Below the pieces are notes generated by a model, which saw only the letters and a program-made list of their open reading frames with translations, did not search any database and was not told the DNA's origin. The position numbers and the translations under genes are program-made. From Streptomyces sp. NK15101 (lineage in GTDB: Bacteria; Actinomycetota; Actinomycetes; Streptomycetales; Streptomycetaceae), in contig NZ_JAINVG010000085.1 in the NCBI RefSeq assembly GCF_020400725.1, forward strand, positions 1 through 33,065: a stretch of DNA of 33,065 bases, read 5' to 3'. Positions 1 to 7,831 of the stretch are shown piece by piece. Positions within the stretch are counted from its first letter, which is position 1, and each line of letters begins with the position of its first letter.

Positions 1-32
1 ACCCGGAGGTCGACCGAGAGGAGCGAGTCGTC

Positions 33-863
33 ATGACCACAGCGCAGGGGGACGAGGCAGGGACGGGCAGAGAGGTCCGGGACGAGGCCGTACGGGCGAG
101 CGCCCGGGCCGGTTTCGCGGCGCGGGGCGTGCTGTACCTGCTCGTCGGAGCGCTGGCCGTACGCGTCGGCCTGACGGGGACGGGCGACCAGGCCGACCGG
201 GGAGGGGCCCTCGCGCACATCGCGGCCACCCCGGTCGGTGCCGTCCTCCTCTGGGCCCTGGGCATCGGCCTCGCCGGGATGGCGCTGTGGCGCCTGTCGG
301 AGACGTTCCTCGGCGCGGCCGGCCCCAAGGGGGACAAGGCCCACAGACGCGCCCTGTCCGCCGCCCGCTGCGTCTTCTACGCCGTCTCCGCCTTCCTCGT
401 CCTCTCCTTCGCGGCGGGGGAGCGGGGGAGCGGCGAGGGGTCGACCGACCGGCAGAGCCGGGACGTCACCGCCCGCCTGCTCGAGCTCCCCGGCGGCCGC
501 TGGTGGGTCGGCGCGGTCGCCGTCGGCGTTCTGGCGGCCGGGCTGTGGATCGCGGGCAGGGCGGCCCTGCGGAAGTACCGGGACCACCTGACGTGGGGGA
601 GCCTGACGAGGTACCAGCGCCGCTTCATGGACGTGACCGGCGCGGCCGGCGGCATCGGGCGCGGCCTCGTCTTCGCCGCGCTCGGGTTCTCCGGCGTGCA
701 GGCCGCGACGGCGTTCGACCCGAGCCGGGCCAAGGGCATGGACGACGCGATCCGTTCGTTCGCGCAGACCCCGGCGGGCCCCTGGCTGCTGCTCGCCGTG
801 GCCGTCGGCCTCGTGCTCTTCGGAGCCTTCTCCTTCGGAGAGGCGAAGTGGCACCGGCTCTGA
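33..863 (+). CDS. DUF1206 family membrane protein
   Basis: This is a 276-residue integral membrane protein. It is built of three similar units of about 80 residues, each with two hydrophobic helices (roughly 28-90, 108-175 and 205-270). The units open with related motifs such as ARAGFAARGVLYLLVG near residue 22 and GAAGGIGRGLVFAALG near 203, which is the layout of three DUF1206 repeats and six membrane segments. The biochemical role of the family is not established. The ATG is preceded by GAGAGGAG about 10 bases upstream. The gene ends just before the minus-strand ATPase gene, so the two are convergent. Family assignment is firm; function is unknown. Confidence 0.88.
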   Translation: MTTAQGDEAGTGREVRDEAVRASARAGFAARGVLYLLVGALAVRVGLTGTGDQADRGGALAHIAATPVGAVLLWALGIGLAGMALWRLSETFLGAAGPKGDKAHRRALSAARCVFYAVSAFLVLSFAAGERGSGEGSTDRQSRDVTARLLELPGGRWWVGAVAVGVLAAGLWIAGRAALRKYRDHLTWGSLTRYQRRFMDVTGAAGGIGRGLVFAALGFSGVQAATAFDPSRAKGMDDAIRSFAQTPAGPWLLLAVAVGLVLFGAFSFGEAKWHRL

Positions 864-893
864 AACGGACCGCCACCGCCCGCCGACGAGGCC

Positions 894-1316
894 TCAGGAA
901 GGCCGGCCGGGCGAGGACGGGCGGAAGCAGGCGGTGACGTCCTTGCCCCGGGGACAGGGGCGGGCCTGCCAGTCGTCGGCGAGGGCGTCGATCAGGAGCA
1001 GTCCGCGCCCTCCGAGGGCACCGTCGTCGGGACGGCGCTGCTCGGGCACGTGGGACGAGGCGTCGTGGACGGTCACGTGCAGGCACTCGTCGTCCCACGT
1101 CAGGATGAGCTGCGCGTCGCTGTGGGCGTGTACGTGGGCGTTGGTGACCAGCTCGGAGACGGCCAGGACGACGGAGTCCACCAGGTCCGGTGCCGTACGG
1201 TCCCAGCCGAGCGCCACCAGGTGCTCACGCGTCCAGTCCCGCGCCGCCTTCACCCCGCTGCTGAGGGGCAGCGTCCGTGCCCATCCGACGGCTCTCAATG
1301 AGGGGTCCCGTGCCAT
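894..1316 (-). CDS. RsbW-like ATP-binding protein (GHKL, anti-sigma type)
   Basis: This 140-residue protein has the single-domain HATPase_c_2 fold of Streptomyces RsbW/SpoIIAB-type serine kinases. The N-box is visible as SELVTNAHVHA (residues 54-64) and the glycine-rich ATP lid as GALGGRGLLLIDAL near residues 105-118. Family members bind ATP and phosphorylate an anti-anti-sigma partner or sequester a sigma factor. The ATG at 1316 is chosen because GGAGGAG lies 5 bases before it; a GTG seven codons upstream has no such site. It is divergent from a SigB/SigF-type sigma gene, so a regulatory link is plausible. Many orphan copies of this family exist in Streptomyces, so the partnership is inference only. 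Confidence 0.85.
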   Translation of the reverse strand: MARDPSLRAVGWARTLPLSSGVKAARDWTREHLVALGWDRTAPDLVDSVVLAVSELVTNAHVHAHSDAQLILTWDDECLHVTVHDASSHVPEQRRPDDGALGGRGLLLIDALADDWQARPCPRGKDVTACFRPSSPGRPS

Positions 1317-1540
1317 GTCTCTCCTCCGGTCGGCCACACTGCACGTTCCGTCTGCCCTGCCCCTGGGTCCGGGAACCCGGCGGCCGACGATCCGGACCCC
1401 ACGGTGATCCCGCCGTCCGGACGCCGGCCGGGCGCGGCCCGGAACAGTGGCCCATGTGACACGTCGGCTCCAACGGGGTGTGCGAAGACGTCTGCTGACG
1501 TTCCGTCATGTCGGACGCGTACGTTCCGGGAAAAAAATCG

Positions 1541-1565
1541 GCATGGTCTTCCGCCGTCCGGGTAG
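1541..1565 (+). promoter_or_regulatory. candidate SigB-type promoter of the sigma gene
   Basis: GCAT, 15 bases, then GGGTAG fits the Streptomyces SigB-type consensus GNNT-N14-16-GGGTAC/T except at the last base. It lies about 60 bases before the sigma-factor start and would give a leader of roughly 50 bases. Sigma factors of this family are often self-activated, which makes the site attractive, but a single short motif in high-GC DNA can occur by chance. Confidence 0.35.
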
Positions 1566-1622
1566 GCGGGCTGCCATCGGACCACGAATCCGGGGTCGGG
1601 ACGAGAATGAGAGGGGAATGGT

Positions 1623-2477
1623 GTGACGGTCATCACGATGTCGACCACGGGCGTTGAGGTCGGGGCGGGGGCACTGCCGGCGGTCCCGGACCCGTCGGCG
1701 GTCGCGCCGAAGGACGCCCGAGCCCTGTCGAAGGTGTTCTTCCAGCAGCTCACGGTGCTGGAGGAGGGGACCCACGAGTACCAGTACGCGCGCAACACCC
1801 TCATCGAGATGAACATGAGCCTGGTCCGCTACGCGGCCGGGCGGTTCCGTCACCGCGCCGACGAGATGGAGGACATCGTCCAGGTCGGCATGATCGGCCT
1901 GATCAAGGCGATCGACCGCTTCGAGCTCTCCCGGGAGGTCGAGTTCACCACGTTCGCCGTCCCCTACATCGTCGGGGAGATCAAGAGGTTCTTCCGGGAC
2001 ACCTCCTGGGCGGTCCACGTGCCCCGCCGCCTGCAGGAGGCCCGTGTGGAACTGGCCAAGGCGAACGAGGAACTGAGCACGCGCCTGGGCCGGATGCCGA
2101 CGGTCAAGGAACTGGCCGAGCTGATGAGCCTCACGGAGGAAGAGGTCACCGAGGCCCGGCTGGCCTCCAACGGCTACAACTCCTCCTCGCTCGACGCCGC
2201 GCTGAGCGGCGAGGAGGAGGCCGGGGACGCGTCCCTGGCCGACTACATCGGCAGTGAGGACCCCGCCATGGAACTGGTGGAGGACTTCCACGCCCTCGCC
2301 CCGCTCCTCGAAGACCTCGACGAGCGCGACCGGCGGATCATTCACCTGCGGTTCGTCGAAGAACTCACCCAGGCCCAGATCGGGGAACGACTGGGCTGCT
2401 CCCAGATGCACGTCTCCCGCCTGCTCGCGCGCACCCTGAACCGCCTCCGTGAGGGCATGCTCGCCGACAGCGGCTGA
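1623..2477 (+). CDS. SigB/SigF/SigG-family RNA polymerase sigma factor
   Basis: This 284-residue group 3 sigma-70 factor directs RNA polymerase to stress or developmental promoters. Region 2 is clear (NMSLVRYAAGRF, then DEMEDIVQVGMIGLIKAIDR around residues 80-100, and FTTFAVPYIVGEIKRFFRD). Region 3 begins at VPRRLQEARVELAKAN. Region 4 ends the protein with LDERDRRIIHLRFVEELTQA and the helix-turn-helix IGERLGCSQMHVSRLLART. Length and domain order match the Streptomyces SigB/F/G/H family, which is normally controlled by RsbW-type anti-sigma kinases; one lies divergently upstream. The GTG start follows GAGAGGGGAATG; an ATG five codons in is an alternative. A strong hairpin follows the stop. Confidence 0.92.
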   Translation: MTVITMSTTGVEVGAGALPAVPDPSAVAPKDARALSKVFFQQLTVLEEGTHEYQYARNTLIEMNMSLVRYAAGRFRHRADEMEDIVQVGMIGLIKAIDRFELSREVEFTTFAVPYIVGEIKRFFRDTSWAVHVPRRLQEARVELAKANEELSTRLGRMPTVKELAELMSLTEEEVTEARLASNGYNSSSLDAALSGEEEAGDASLADYIGSEDPAMELVEDFHALAPLLEDLDERDRRIIHLRFVEELTQAQIGERLGCSQMHVSRLLARTLNRLREGMLADSG

Positions 2478-2497
2478 TCCGGTGACCCACGACCCCG

Positions 2498-2552
2498 CCC
2501 GGGCCGGTCGCCCGGCGGACGCCTCCGTCGGCCGCCGGGCGACCGGCCCGGG
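2498..2552. terminator. strong bidirectional hairpin terminator
   Basis: Arms 2498-2518 and 2532-2552 are perfectly complementary over 21 bases around a 13-base loop. The hairpin sits between the sigma gene and the 3' end of the minus-strand M20/amidase remnant, so it can terminate transcription from both sides. No T-tract follows, as is common in Streptomyces. Confidence 0.8.
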
Positions 2553-2560
2553 CCCGGGGG

Positions 2561-2748
2561 TCAGCGGAGCCAGTGGGCTGCCGCGGCCGGCGGGGCGGTG
2601 ACGCCGAGCCGGATGGTTGGGGCCGGGACGGGGGCGTAGCGGGGCGAGTGGTTGGTGGGGACGGAGTCGGGCAGGCCCGCTTCCAGAAGGTCGCCGGGGG
2701 CGAGGCCCTCGAAGAGGGCGGGATCGGCGCCGCCGAAGTGCCAGTCGG
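2561..2748 (-). pseudogene. C-terminal remnant of an M20-type amidohydrolase
   Basis: In this frame the last 60 or so codons have the strong G/C third-position bias of real Streptomyces genes. They read GADPALFEGLAPGDLLEAG followed by SVPTNHSPRYAPVPAPTIR and a helical tail ending at a TGA. The NHSP-x-(F/Y)-AP motif followed by an alanine-rich tail is typical of the C-terminus of M20 metallo-amidohydrolases. The frame loses coding character upstream of about 2748, and no catalytic domain is present. It lies directly downstream of a truncated amidase on the same strand, so a deletion probably fused two decaying genes. The M20 identification is by eye and tentative. Confidence 0.4.
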
Positions 2749-2771
2749 GTCCGCGCGGATGCGGTTGGGCG

Positions 2772-3830
2772 TCACGCTGTACGGCGAGGGCGGCGACTGG
2801 CGCATCCGGGCCATGGAACCTGCCCGGCGCGCGGAACTGGGCACGTCCTGCCTGCCGGGCCGCCCCCGTACGCCACCCGCCGGAACCCCCGGACATCGGC
2901 GGAGGACGGGGCGTTCCTCCAGGCGCTCGGCGCGGACGGACGCCTCGGTTTCACCGCGCTCGCCGCCTCGACGGCCGCCGCGACGACCGGTTCGACGGGC
3001 ACGGTGCCGCCCAGGTCCGGGGACCAGGGCACCCACAGGTGCCGGACGTCGCCGTCGAGCGGTGCGGCGAAGACGGACGGGTCCTGGTCGATGGAGACCG
3101 GACACCGCGGGTCGGGCCCGGCCATCACCGAGAGGAGCAGGGCCACGTCGCTCACGGTGCGGGCCATCGGGCCCTGGACGACCTGGGTGGCCCACGGCGT
3201 GAAGTCCGGCCACAGCGGCACCCGGCCCGGCGAGGGGCGCAGCCCCACGATGTTGCGGAACGAGGCCGGGTTGCGGATCGAACCGCCCATGTCGCTGCCG
3301 TCGCCCAGCGACCGCAGCCCCGCGGCCACGGCGGCGGCCGTGCCTCCGCTGCTGCCGCCGGCCGACCGGGTGGGGTCGTACGGGTTGCGGGTGGGCCCGA
3401 AGAGCGGGTTGAAGGTGTGCGCACCCGCCCCGAACTCCGGCACGTTGGTCTTGCCGAGCGTGATGGCACCGGCCGCGCGCATCCGCTCGATGCCGAGGTC
3501 GTCGTGCTCGGGGACGTGCCCGGCGAGAACGGGGGAACCGTGGGTGGTGCGGATGCCCGCCGTGTTGTGGGTGTCCTTGTGCGCGACGGGCAGGCCGTGC
3601 AGCGGGCCGACGGGCTCGCCGCGAGCCAGGCGCTCGTCGGCGTCGGCGGCTTCTTCGAGGGCCTTGTCGGCGGTGAGGGTGACGATCGCGTTGAGCGTCG
3701 GGTCGAGCTGTTCTATCCGCTCCAGATGCGCGGTCACCACCTCGCGCGCGGACAGCTCACGCGCCCGCAGGCGCCGGGCCGGCTCGGACGCGGACGCGTC
3801 GCAGATCTCCGGGCGCACGGGACGGGGCAC
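2772..3830 (-). pseudogene. amidase signature family enzyme, C-terminally truncated
   Basis: Amidase signature enzymes hydrolyse amide bonds with a Lys-Ser-Ser triad. All three residues can be placed: K85 in GLPVAHKDTHNTAG, the cis-Ser S160 in RSAGGSSGGTAAAV, and the nucleophile S184 in DMGGSIRNPAS. The GTG at 3830 is chosen because GGAGG lies 6 bases upstream; it starts 50 bases past the stop of the oxidase gene, so the two probably shared a transcript. Recognisable sequence stops near residue 285 (PVEPVVAAAVEAAS). The next 70 residues are low-complexity out-of-frame translation, giving 352 residues instead of the usual 450-500. The substrate-channel C-terminus is lost, so the product is probably inactive. 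Confidence 0.75.
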
Positions 3831-3879
3831 GCGGGCCTCCAGGACGGGGATGGTCGGAGCCGGCCGTGTCAGGCCGGGG

Positions 3880-5217
3880 TCACGACGCCTCGGGGGTGAC
3901 GGGTACGGCCTCGGGCGCGAGCCCCAGGACACGGTCGAGGTAGGGGTTCGCGAAGAGTCCGGTCGGGTCGAGCGCGTCGCGCAGGGCGACGAAGTCGTCG
4001 AAGCGTTCGTAGCGGGACCTCAGGGTCCCGGCGTCGAGGGTGTGCATCTTGCCCCAGTGCGGGCGGCCGCCGTAGGAGCCGAGGACGGACTCGCACGCGT
4101 CGAAGTAACGGCGGTACGGCATCCGGTGGTACTGGTGGAAGGCGATGTAGCAGCTCTCCCGCCCGTGCGCGGTGGACAGCGTGATGTCGTCGGGGGCCGC
4201 GAACCGCACCTCCAGCGGAAAGGACACCCGCTCCCCGGTGGAGTCGATCCACCGCTTGATCTCCCGGAGCGCGTCGACGGCGTGCTCGCGGGGAACGGCG
4301 AACTCGCCCTCGTGGAACCGTACGTCGCGGGGCGAGGCGAACACCCGGGGAGAGAGGTCCGTGAACTCGCGCGCGGACATCGCCCGCGCCGCGAACCGGG
4401 CGATCGGCGGCACCAGGGCCGGGACCGCCGTGCCGAGCCGGCACAAGCCCTCGAAGCCGAGGCCGCTGACCGTCTCGTCGACGCGGCGGGCCAGGGCGCC
4501 GATCGGCTTCAGCGGCGTGGTCGCCGGCAGCCGGCGAAAGCGCCGGGTCAGCGCGGTCTCGCTGTGCGGGAACCAGAAGAACTCGAAGTGATCGTTGTCC
4601 TCCGTGAGTTCGTCGACGCGGTCCAGGACCTCCGCGACGGGCATCGTGGTGTCCCGGGCGTGCAGGGCGAACTGGTCGACGCACTGGAGCGTGACCTCGG
4701 TGACCACGCCGAGCGCCCCGAGGCCGACCCGAGCGGCCCGGAAAAGCTCGGGCCGCTCGTCGGCGGAGCAGCGTACGACCGACCCGTCGGCCAGGACCAG
4801 TTGCAGCGCCCTGACCTGGGTGGCGATGCCGCCGAAGCGCAGCCCCGACCCGTGAGTGCCGGTCGAGATGGCACCGGAGACGGTCTGCCGGTCGATGTCT
4901 CCCATGATCTCCATGGCCAGTCCGCGGGAGGCGAGCAGCGGACCGAGCCGCCACAACGGCATCCCGGCCCCCACCGTGACCAGCCCGCTCTCCCTGTCCA
5001 CGGAGCCCAGACCGGCCAAGCGGTCCAGCCGCAGCTGGAGGCCGGGCGCCACGGCGGCGCCGCTGAACGAGTGCCCGGAGCCGACCGCCTTGACCCTCAG
5101 CCCGTCCCGGGCCGCCTCCGCCACGGCGGCGGCCACCTCCTCCGTGCGCGTCGGCCGCAGGATTCGAACGGGGCGGGCCTGTTCGTTGCCGGCCCAGTTG
5201 CGCCACACCTCGGTCAT
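3880..5217 (-). CDS. FAD-linked oxidase, aldonolactone/alditol oxidase family
   Basis: This 445-residue flavoprotein has the vanillyl-alcohol-oxidase fold. The N-terminal FAD-binding domain shows VKAVGSGHSFSG (H49 is where related enzymes carry covalent FAD) and TVSGAISTGTHGSG near residue 115. The C-terminal D-arabinono-lactone-oxidase-type domain ends with PHWGKMHTLDAGTL and DPTGLFANPYLDRVLG. Such enzymes oxidise sugar lactones or polyols with oxygen and release hydrogen peroxide. The ATG at 5217 is chosen because similarity starts there and AAAGGA precedes it; the open frame extends upstream only through a 12-base repeat tract. It is divergent from a PLP enzyme and upstream of the amidase remnant. 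The substrate cannot be told from sequence. Confidence 0.88.
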   Translation of the reverse strand: MTEVWRNWAGNEQARPVRILRPTRTEEVAAAVAEAARDGLRVKAVGSGHSFSGAAVAPGLQLRLDRLAGLGSVDRESGLVTVGAGMPLWRLGPLLASRGLAMEIMGDIDRQTVSGAISTGTHGSGLRFGGIATQVRALQLVLADGSVVRCSADERPELFRAARVGLGALGVVTEVTLQCVDQFALHARDTTMPVAEVLDRVDELTEDNDHFEFFWFPHSETALTRRFRRLPATTPLKPIGALARRVDETVSGLGFEGLCRLGTAVPALVPPIARFAARAMSAREFTDLSPRVFASPRDVRFHEGEFAVPREHAVDALREIKRWIDSTGERVSFPLEVRFAAPDDITLSTAHGRESCYIAFHQYHRMPYRRYFDACESVLGSYGGRPHWGKMHTLDAGTLRSRYERFDDFVALRDALDPTGLFANPYLDRVLGLAPEAVPVTPEAS

Positions 5218-5250
5218 GCCGGAAGTCCTTTCAGCGGATTCGACGATCGA

Positions 5251-5297
5251 CGGAATCGGGATCGGAATCGGGATCGGAATCGGGATCGGAATCGGGT
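5251..5297. repeat. 12-bp tandem repeat in oxidase leader
   Basis: The unit CGGAATCGGGAT is repeated almost perfectly 3.9 times and is followed by two copies of GTCGATGGG. It lies between the divergent promoter and the start of the oxidase gene, so it would be in the oxidase 5' leader. The unit length is a multiple of three, which keeps the frame open and makes the upstream extension look falsely coding. Confidence 0.9.
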
Positions 5298-5392
5298 CGA
5301 TGGGGTCGATGGGGGAGAAGGGACCGACGGTGTTCGACGGCACGTTCGATGGCCGCGACGGGGCCGCGGCTCCCCGGAAGCCTGAACTCGGT

Positions 5393-5449
5393 GGTTGTCC
5401 AAGTCAAGGGGTCAGGACACTTGACCTGGACAACCGACCAAGACAAGGT
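5393..5449. promoter_or_regulatory. divergent promoter with large inverted repeat
   Basis: Arms 5393-5408 and 5420-5435 are 16 bases each with 15 of 16 complementary (GGTTGTCCAAGTCAAG against CTTGACCTGGACAACC), separated by 11 bases. Each arm carries an outward-facing TTGAC hexamer. Seventeen bases beyond each lies a weak -10-like hexamer (CAAGGT on the plus side, CAGGCT on the minus side). This looks like two back-to-back promoters whose -35 boxes sit inside one dyad operator, controlling the oxidase and the PLP enzyme together. The dyad is seen directly; the promoter reading is inference. Confidence 0.6.
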
Positions 5450-5495
5450 GGGCGCCACCCGAGCCGGTCCCGGTCCAGAGAAAGGCCCGTAACCC

Positions 5496-6749
5496 ATGGG
5501 ACGTTCCACCCCCGCCACGGAATCCGCGCACACCGCGGACCGGAGCGCGCACCCGGTGCCGCGGTCCGCGAGCTTCCCCGAGCTGCAACGCGCCACCGCC
5601 GGCCTCCAGCCGCCGTTCGCCGTCGTCGACGTCGGGGCCCTGCGCGCCAACGCCGCCCAGATGGTGCGTCGTTCCGGCGGCAAACCGATCCGTCTGGCCA
5701 GCAAGTCGCTGCGCTGCCGCCGGTTGATCGGCGACGTCCTGCGCCTGCCCGGCTTCTCCGGCATCCTGGCCTTCACCCTTCCCGAGGCCGTGTGGCTCGC
5801 GGCGGACCACGAGGACGTCCTGGTCGGCTATCCCACGACGGACGGCCCCGCCCTCCGGAGCCTGGCGGGCGACCGGCGGATCGCGGAGCGTGTCACCCTG
5901 ATGGTCGACTCCGTGGAGCACCTGGACTTCCTCGCCTCCGCCGCAGGACCGGACGGCCCGCCACTGCGCGTCTGTCTCGACCTCGACGCCTCCCTCCGCC
6001 TGGCCGGCGGACGAGTTCACCTCGGGATGCGCCGCTCCCCCCTGCACTCGCCCGAGCAGACCCGCGACCTCGCCCGCGCCGTGCTCGCCCGGCCGCGGTT
6101 CCGGCTCGTCGGCGTCATGGCGTACGAGGGGCAGATCGCCGGCGTCGGCGACGACCAGCCCGGCCCCGCCCTGGCCCGCGCGGCCGTCCGGCTCGTGCAG
6201 CGCGTCTCCGCGCGCGAACTGCGCGAGCGCCGCGCCGCCGCCGTCAGGGCCGTACGGGCCCTGGCACCCCTGGAGTTCGTCAACGGCGGCGGAACGGGCA
6301 GCCTGGAGACCACCTCCGCGGAACCGGCCGTCACCGAACTCGGGGCCGGCTCCGGCCTGTACGCCCCCGGGCTCTTCGACCACTACCGCCGCTTCAGCCC
6401 CCTGCCCGCCGCCCACTTCGTGCTGCCCGTCGTCCGCAGGCCCGGGGCCCGCCACGTGACCGTCCTCGGCGGCGGTTGGACCGCCTCCGGGCCGGTGGGC
6501 GCGGACCGGCTGCCCCGACCGGTCCGCCCGGCCGGGCTGCGACTGCTGCCCCGCGAAGGAGCGGGCGAGGTCCAGACCCCCCTCACCGGCCAGGCAGCCG
6601 ATTCCCTGCGCCTGGGCGACCGCGTGTGGTTCAGGCACGCCAAAGCGGGCGAGCTGTGCGAGCGGGTGAACGAACTGCACCTGGTCGAGGGCGACCGGAT
6701 CGTCGACGTCGTCCCGACCTACCGAGGCGAGGGCCACGCCTTCCTGTAG
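5496..6749 (+). CDS. PLP-dependent alanine racemase-like amino acid deaminase/aldolase
   Basis: This 417-residue enzyme has the fold-type III PLP architecture of alanine racemase, D-threonine aldolase and D-serine dehydratase. The barrel domain begins at PPFAVVDVGALRANAA; the likely Schiff-base lysine is K70 in IRLASKSLRC. Later barrel strands are visible as LRVCLDLDASLR, FRLVGVMAYEGQIAG and EFVNGGGTGS, the last fitting a phosphate-binding loop. The C-terminal beta domain contains GDRVWFRHAKAGELCERVNE, the pattern of proteins annotated as amino acid deaminase/aldolase. The paired divergent FAD oxidase suggests a shared catabolic route, but no substrate can be assigned. The start is 60 bases downstream of the palindromic promoter. 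Confidence 0.85.
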   Translation: MGRSTPATESAHTADRSAHPVPRSASFPELQRATAGLQPPFAVVDVGALRANAAQMVRRSGGKPIRLASKSLRCRRLIGDVLRLPGFSGILAFTLPEAVWLAADHEDVLVGYPTTDGPALRSLAGDRRIAERVTLMVDSVEHLDFLASAAGPDGPPLRVCLDLDASLRLAGGRVHLGMRRSPLHSPEQTRDLARAVLARPRFRLVGVMAYEGQIAGVGDDQPGPALARAAVRLVQRVSARELRERRAAAVRAVRALAPLEFVNGGGTGSLETTSAEPAVTELGAGSGLYAPGLFDHYRRFSPLPAAHFVLPVVRRPGARHVTVLGGGWTASGPVGADRLPRPVRPAGLRLLPREGAGEVQTPLTGQAADSLRLGDRVWFRHAKAGELCERVNELHLVEGDRIVDVVPTYRGEGHAFL

Positions 6750-6878
6750 CCGCCGGCCACCCGCGTACGTCGATCCGGGCCACTGCCCGGAGCCGCCCCG
6801 GGGAGACCACATGGCCCGCCGCTCTTCCACCGGCACGGCCCGGCACCGGTGATCGAGCTTTTTCCGAGCGCATCCAGG

Positions 6879-6941
6879 TGCCGGCTTCGCCGTGCCGGCT
6901 TCGCCGTGCCGGCTTCGCCGTGCCGGCTTCGCCGTGCCGGC
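6879..6941. repeat. 14-bp tandem repeat in intergenic DNA
   Basis: The unit TGCCGGCTTCGCCG is repeated four and a half times without a mismatch. The unit contains the small hairpin CGGC-TTC-GCCG, so the array could fold into a string of short stem-loops. The length is not a multiple of three, which argues against coding. It is about 130 bases after the PLP-enzyme gene. The rest of 6750-7086 holds no gene that I can support. Confidence 0.9.
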
Positions 6942-7086
6942 CCTGGACGACGGGTGCGGATGGGGCCGGGCGGAGAAGCCGGCGGTCGCGGTCCGAGTGA
7001 ACTCGGGGGCGACCGACGCCGAGGTCCTCCACAGGAACGAAGGCCGGTCCGACGGATCACCGCGCTCGCCCCACTCCACCCGGCGG

Positions 7087-7338
7087 TCAGCCGCCGTGGA
7101 GGCCCCGCTCGTCGAGGCCGCCGTAGACATGGGCTTCAAGCCCTCCCGGGGCGTCCATGGCGACGGCCTCGCCCCGGTACGGGGCGATGAGCGAGTCCTC
7201 GCCCCGCCACCAGGTGTCGGTCAGGCCCCGCACCTCGGGCACCGGCTCATACCCTTCGAGGTCCAGGGAGTCGACGGCCTCGCCGGTGATCCTCGTGGTG
7301 GTTCCGGCCCAGCGCCGCGCATGGCCGGCCAGCGCCAA
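7087..7338 (-). CDS. small hypothetical protein, possibly a gene remnant
   Basis: This frame of 83 codons has good G/C third-position bias and an ordinary composition (VDSLDLEGYEPVPEV, DTWWRGEDSLIAPYRG, GLEAHVYGGLDERG). I do not recognise a family. The only in-frame start is a TTG at 7338 without a ribosome site. An ATG 19 bases further upstream would reach the same frame only after deletion of one base, so the gene may be frameshifted near its 5' end. A further minus-strand patch with coding bias at about 7380-7450 could be part of the same decayed gene. Confidence 0.4.
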   Translation of the reverse strand: MALAGHARRWAGTTTRITGEAVDSLDLEGYEPVPEVRGLTDTWWRGEDSLIAPYRGEAVAMDAPGGLEAHVYGGLDERGLHGG

Positions 7339-7831
7339 CGGGAGTGGCGGCCGTCATGGCGCCGGAGTCTACCGGCGGGGTCCGGCGGCACCTCGGGCAG
7401 AAGCCCGTTCACCGTCTTGCGGGTGGGGCCCGGGAGGTCGCCAGGGCCCCAGAGCTCTCGTCCCCGCCCGACGCCGTGCCGCCCTCCGTACGCCCCGGCA
7501 CGCCCGCACGCGCGTGAGGCGTGCCGTTCCGCGGAACGGGAGTCACGCGCAGGCCGTCCGTCCCTCGCTTGCCCGTGACCGGTGCCGGCACCGGTCTCCT
7601 CGCCGATGGCGCCTCCTGCGCCGCCGTCGAAGCGGCGGGGAGGCCGGTCGACCGCACGCGGGGACCGCCCGGGGCGACCGGGCCGGTGAGCGCCCCGGCG
7701 GGAGCCTCGACCCGGGCCGGGGACGACGGCGCCGGCACCGTGCGCAGGGGCTGCCGCGCCGACCGGTGGCGAGTGAGGTTTGCGGTCGCCGGGATCCGTG
7801 CTGTCCTGGAAGGGTCCGACAGGAGTGCGTC
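7339..7831. other. intergenic stretch with a perfect 16-bp palindrome
   Basis: No supportable gene is seen. The open frames here are Arg/Pro/Ala-rich shadows. At 7524-7539 lies the perfect palindrome CCGTTCCGCGGAACGG, which might be a regulator site or a decayed hairpin. A short minus-strand patch near 7380-7450 has coding-like third positions. Confidence 0.5.

Noticed and set aside
2573..2900. A plus-strand protein fragment reading LGVTLYGEGGDWRIRAMEPA
   Set aside because: Third-position bias is good on both strands here. No start, family or neighbour supports a plus-strand gene, so I left it out.
5251..5343. An N-terminal extension of the FAD oxidase rich in Ile-Pro repeats
   Set aside because: It is produced by the in-frame 12-bp repeat. 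Family similarity and a ribosome site begin at 5217.
2617..5385. A 922-codon plus-strand open frame across the amidase and oxidase genes
   Set aside because: It is antisense to two genes with clear catalytic motifs. Its translation is Arg/Gly/Pro-rich, low in complexity and matches no family.
6879..6941. CRISPR array
   Set aside because: The units are contiguous 14-bp copies without spacers.
4856..7000. A 714-codon plus-strand frame through the oxidase gene end and PLP gene
   Set aside because: It overlaps both recognised genes in other frames and is mostly arginine and proline; it is a high-GC shadow.
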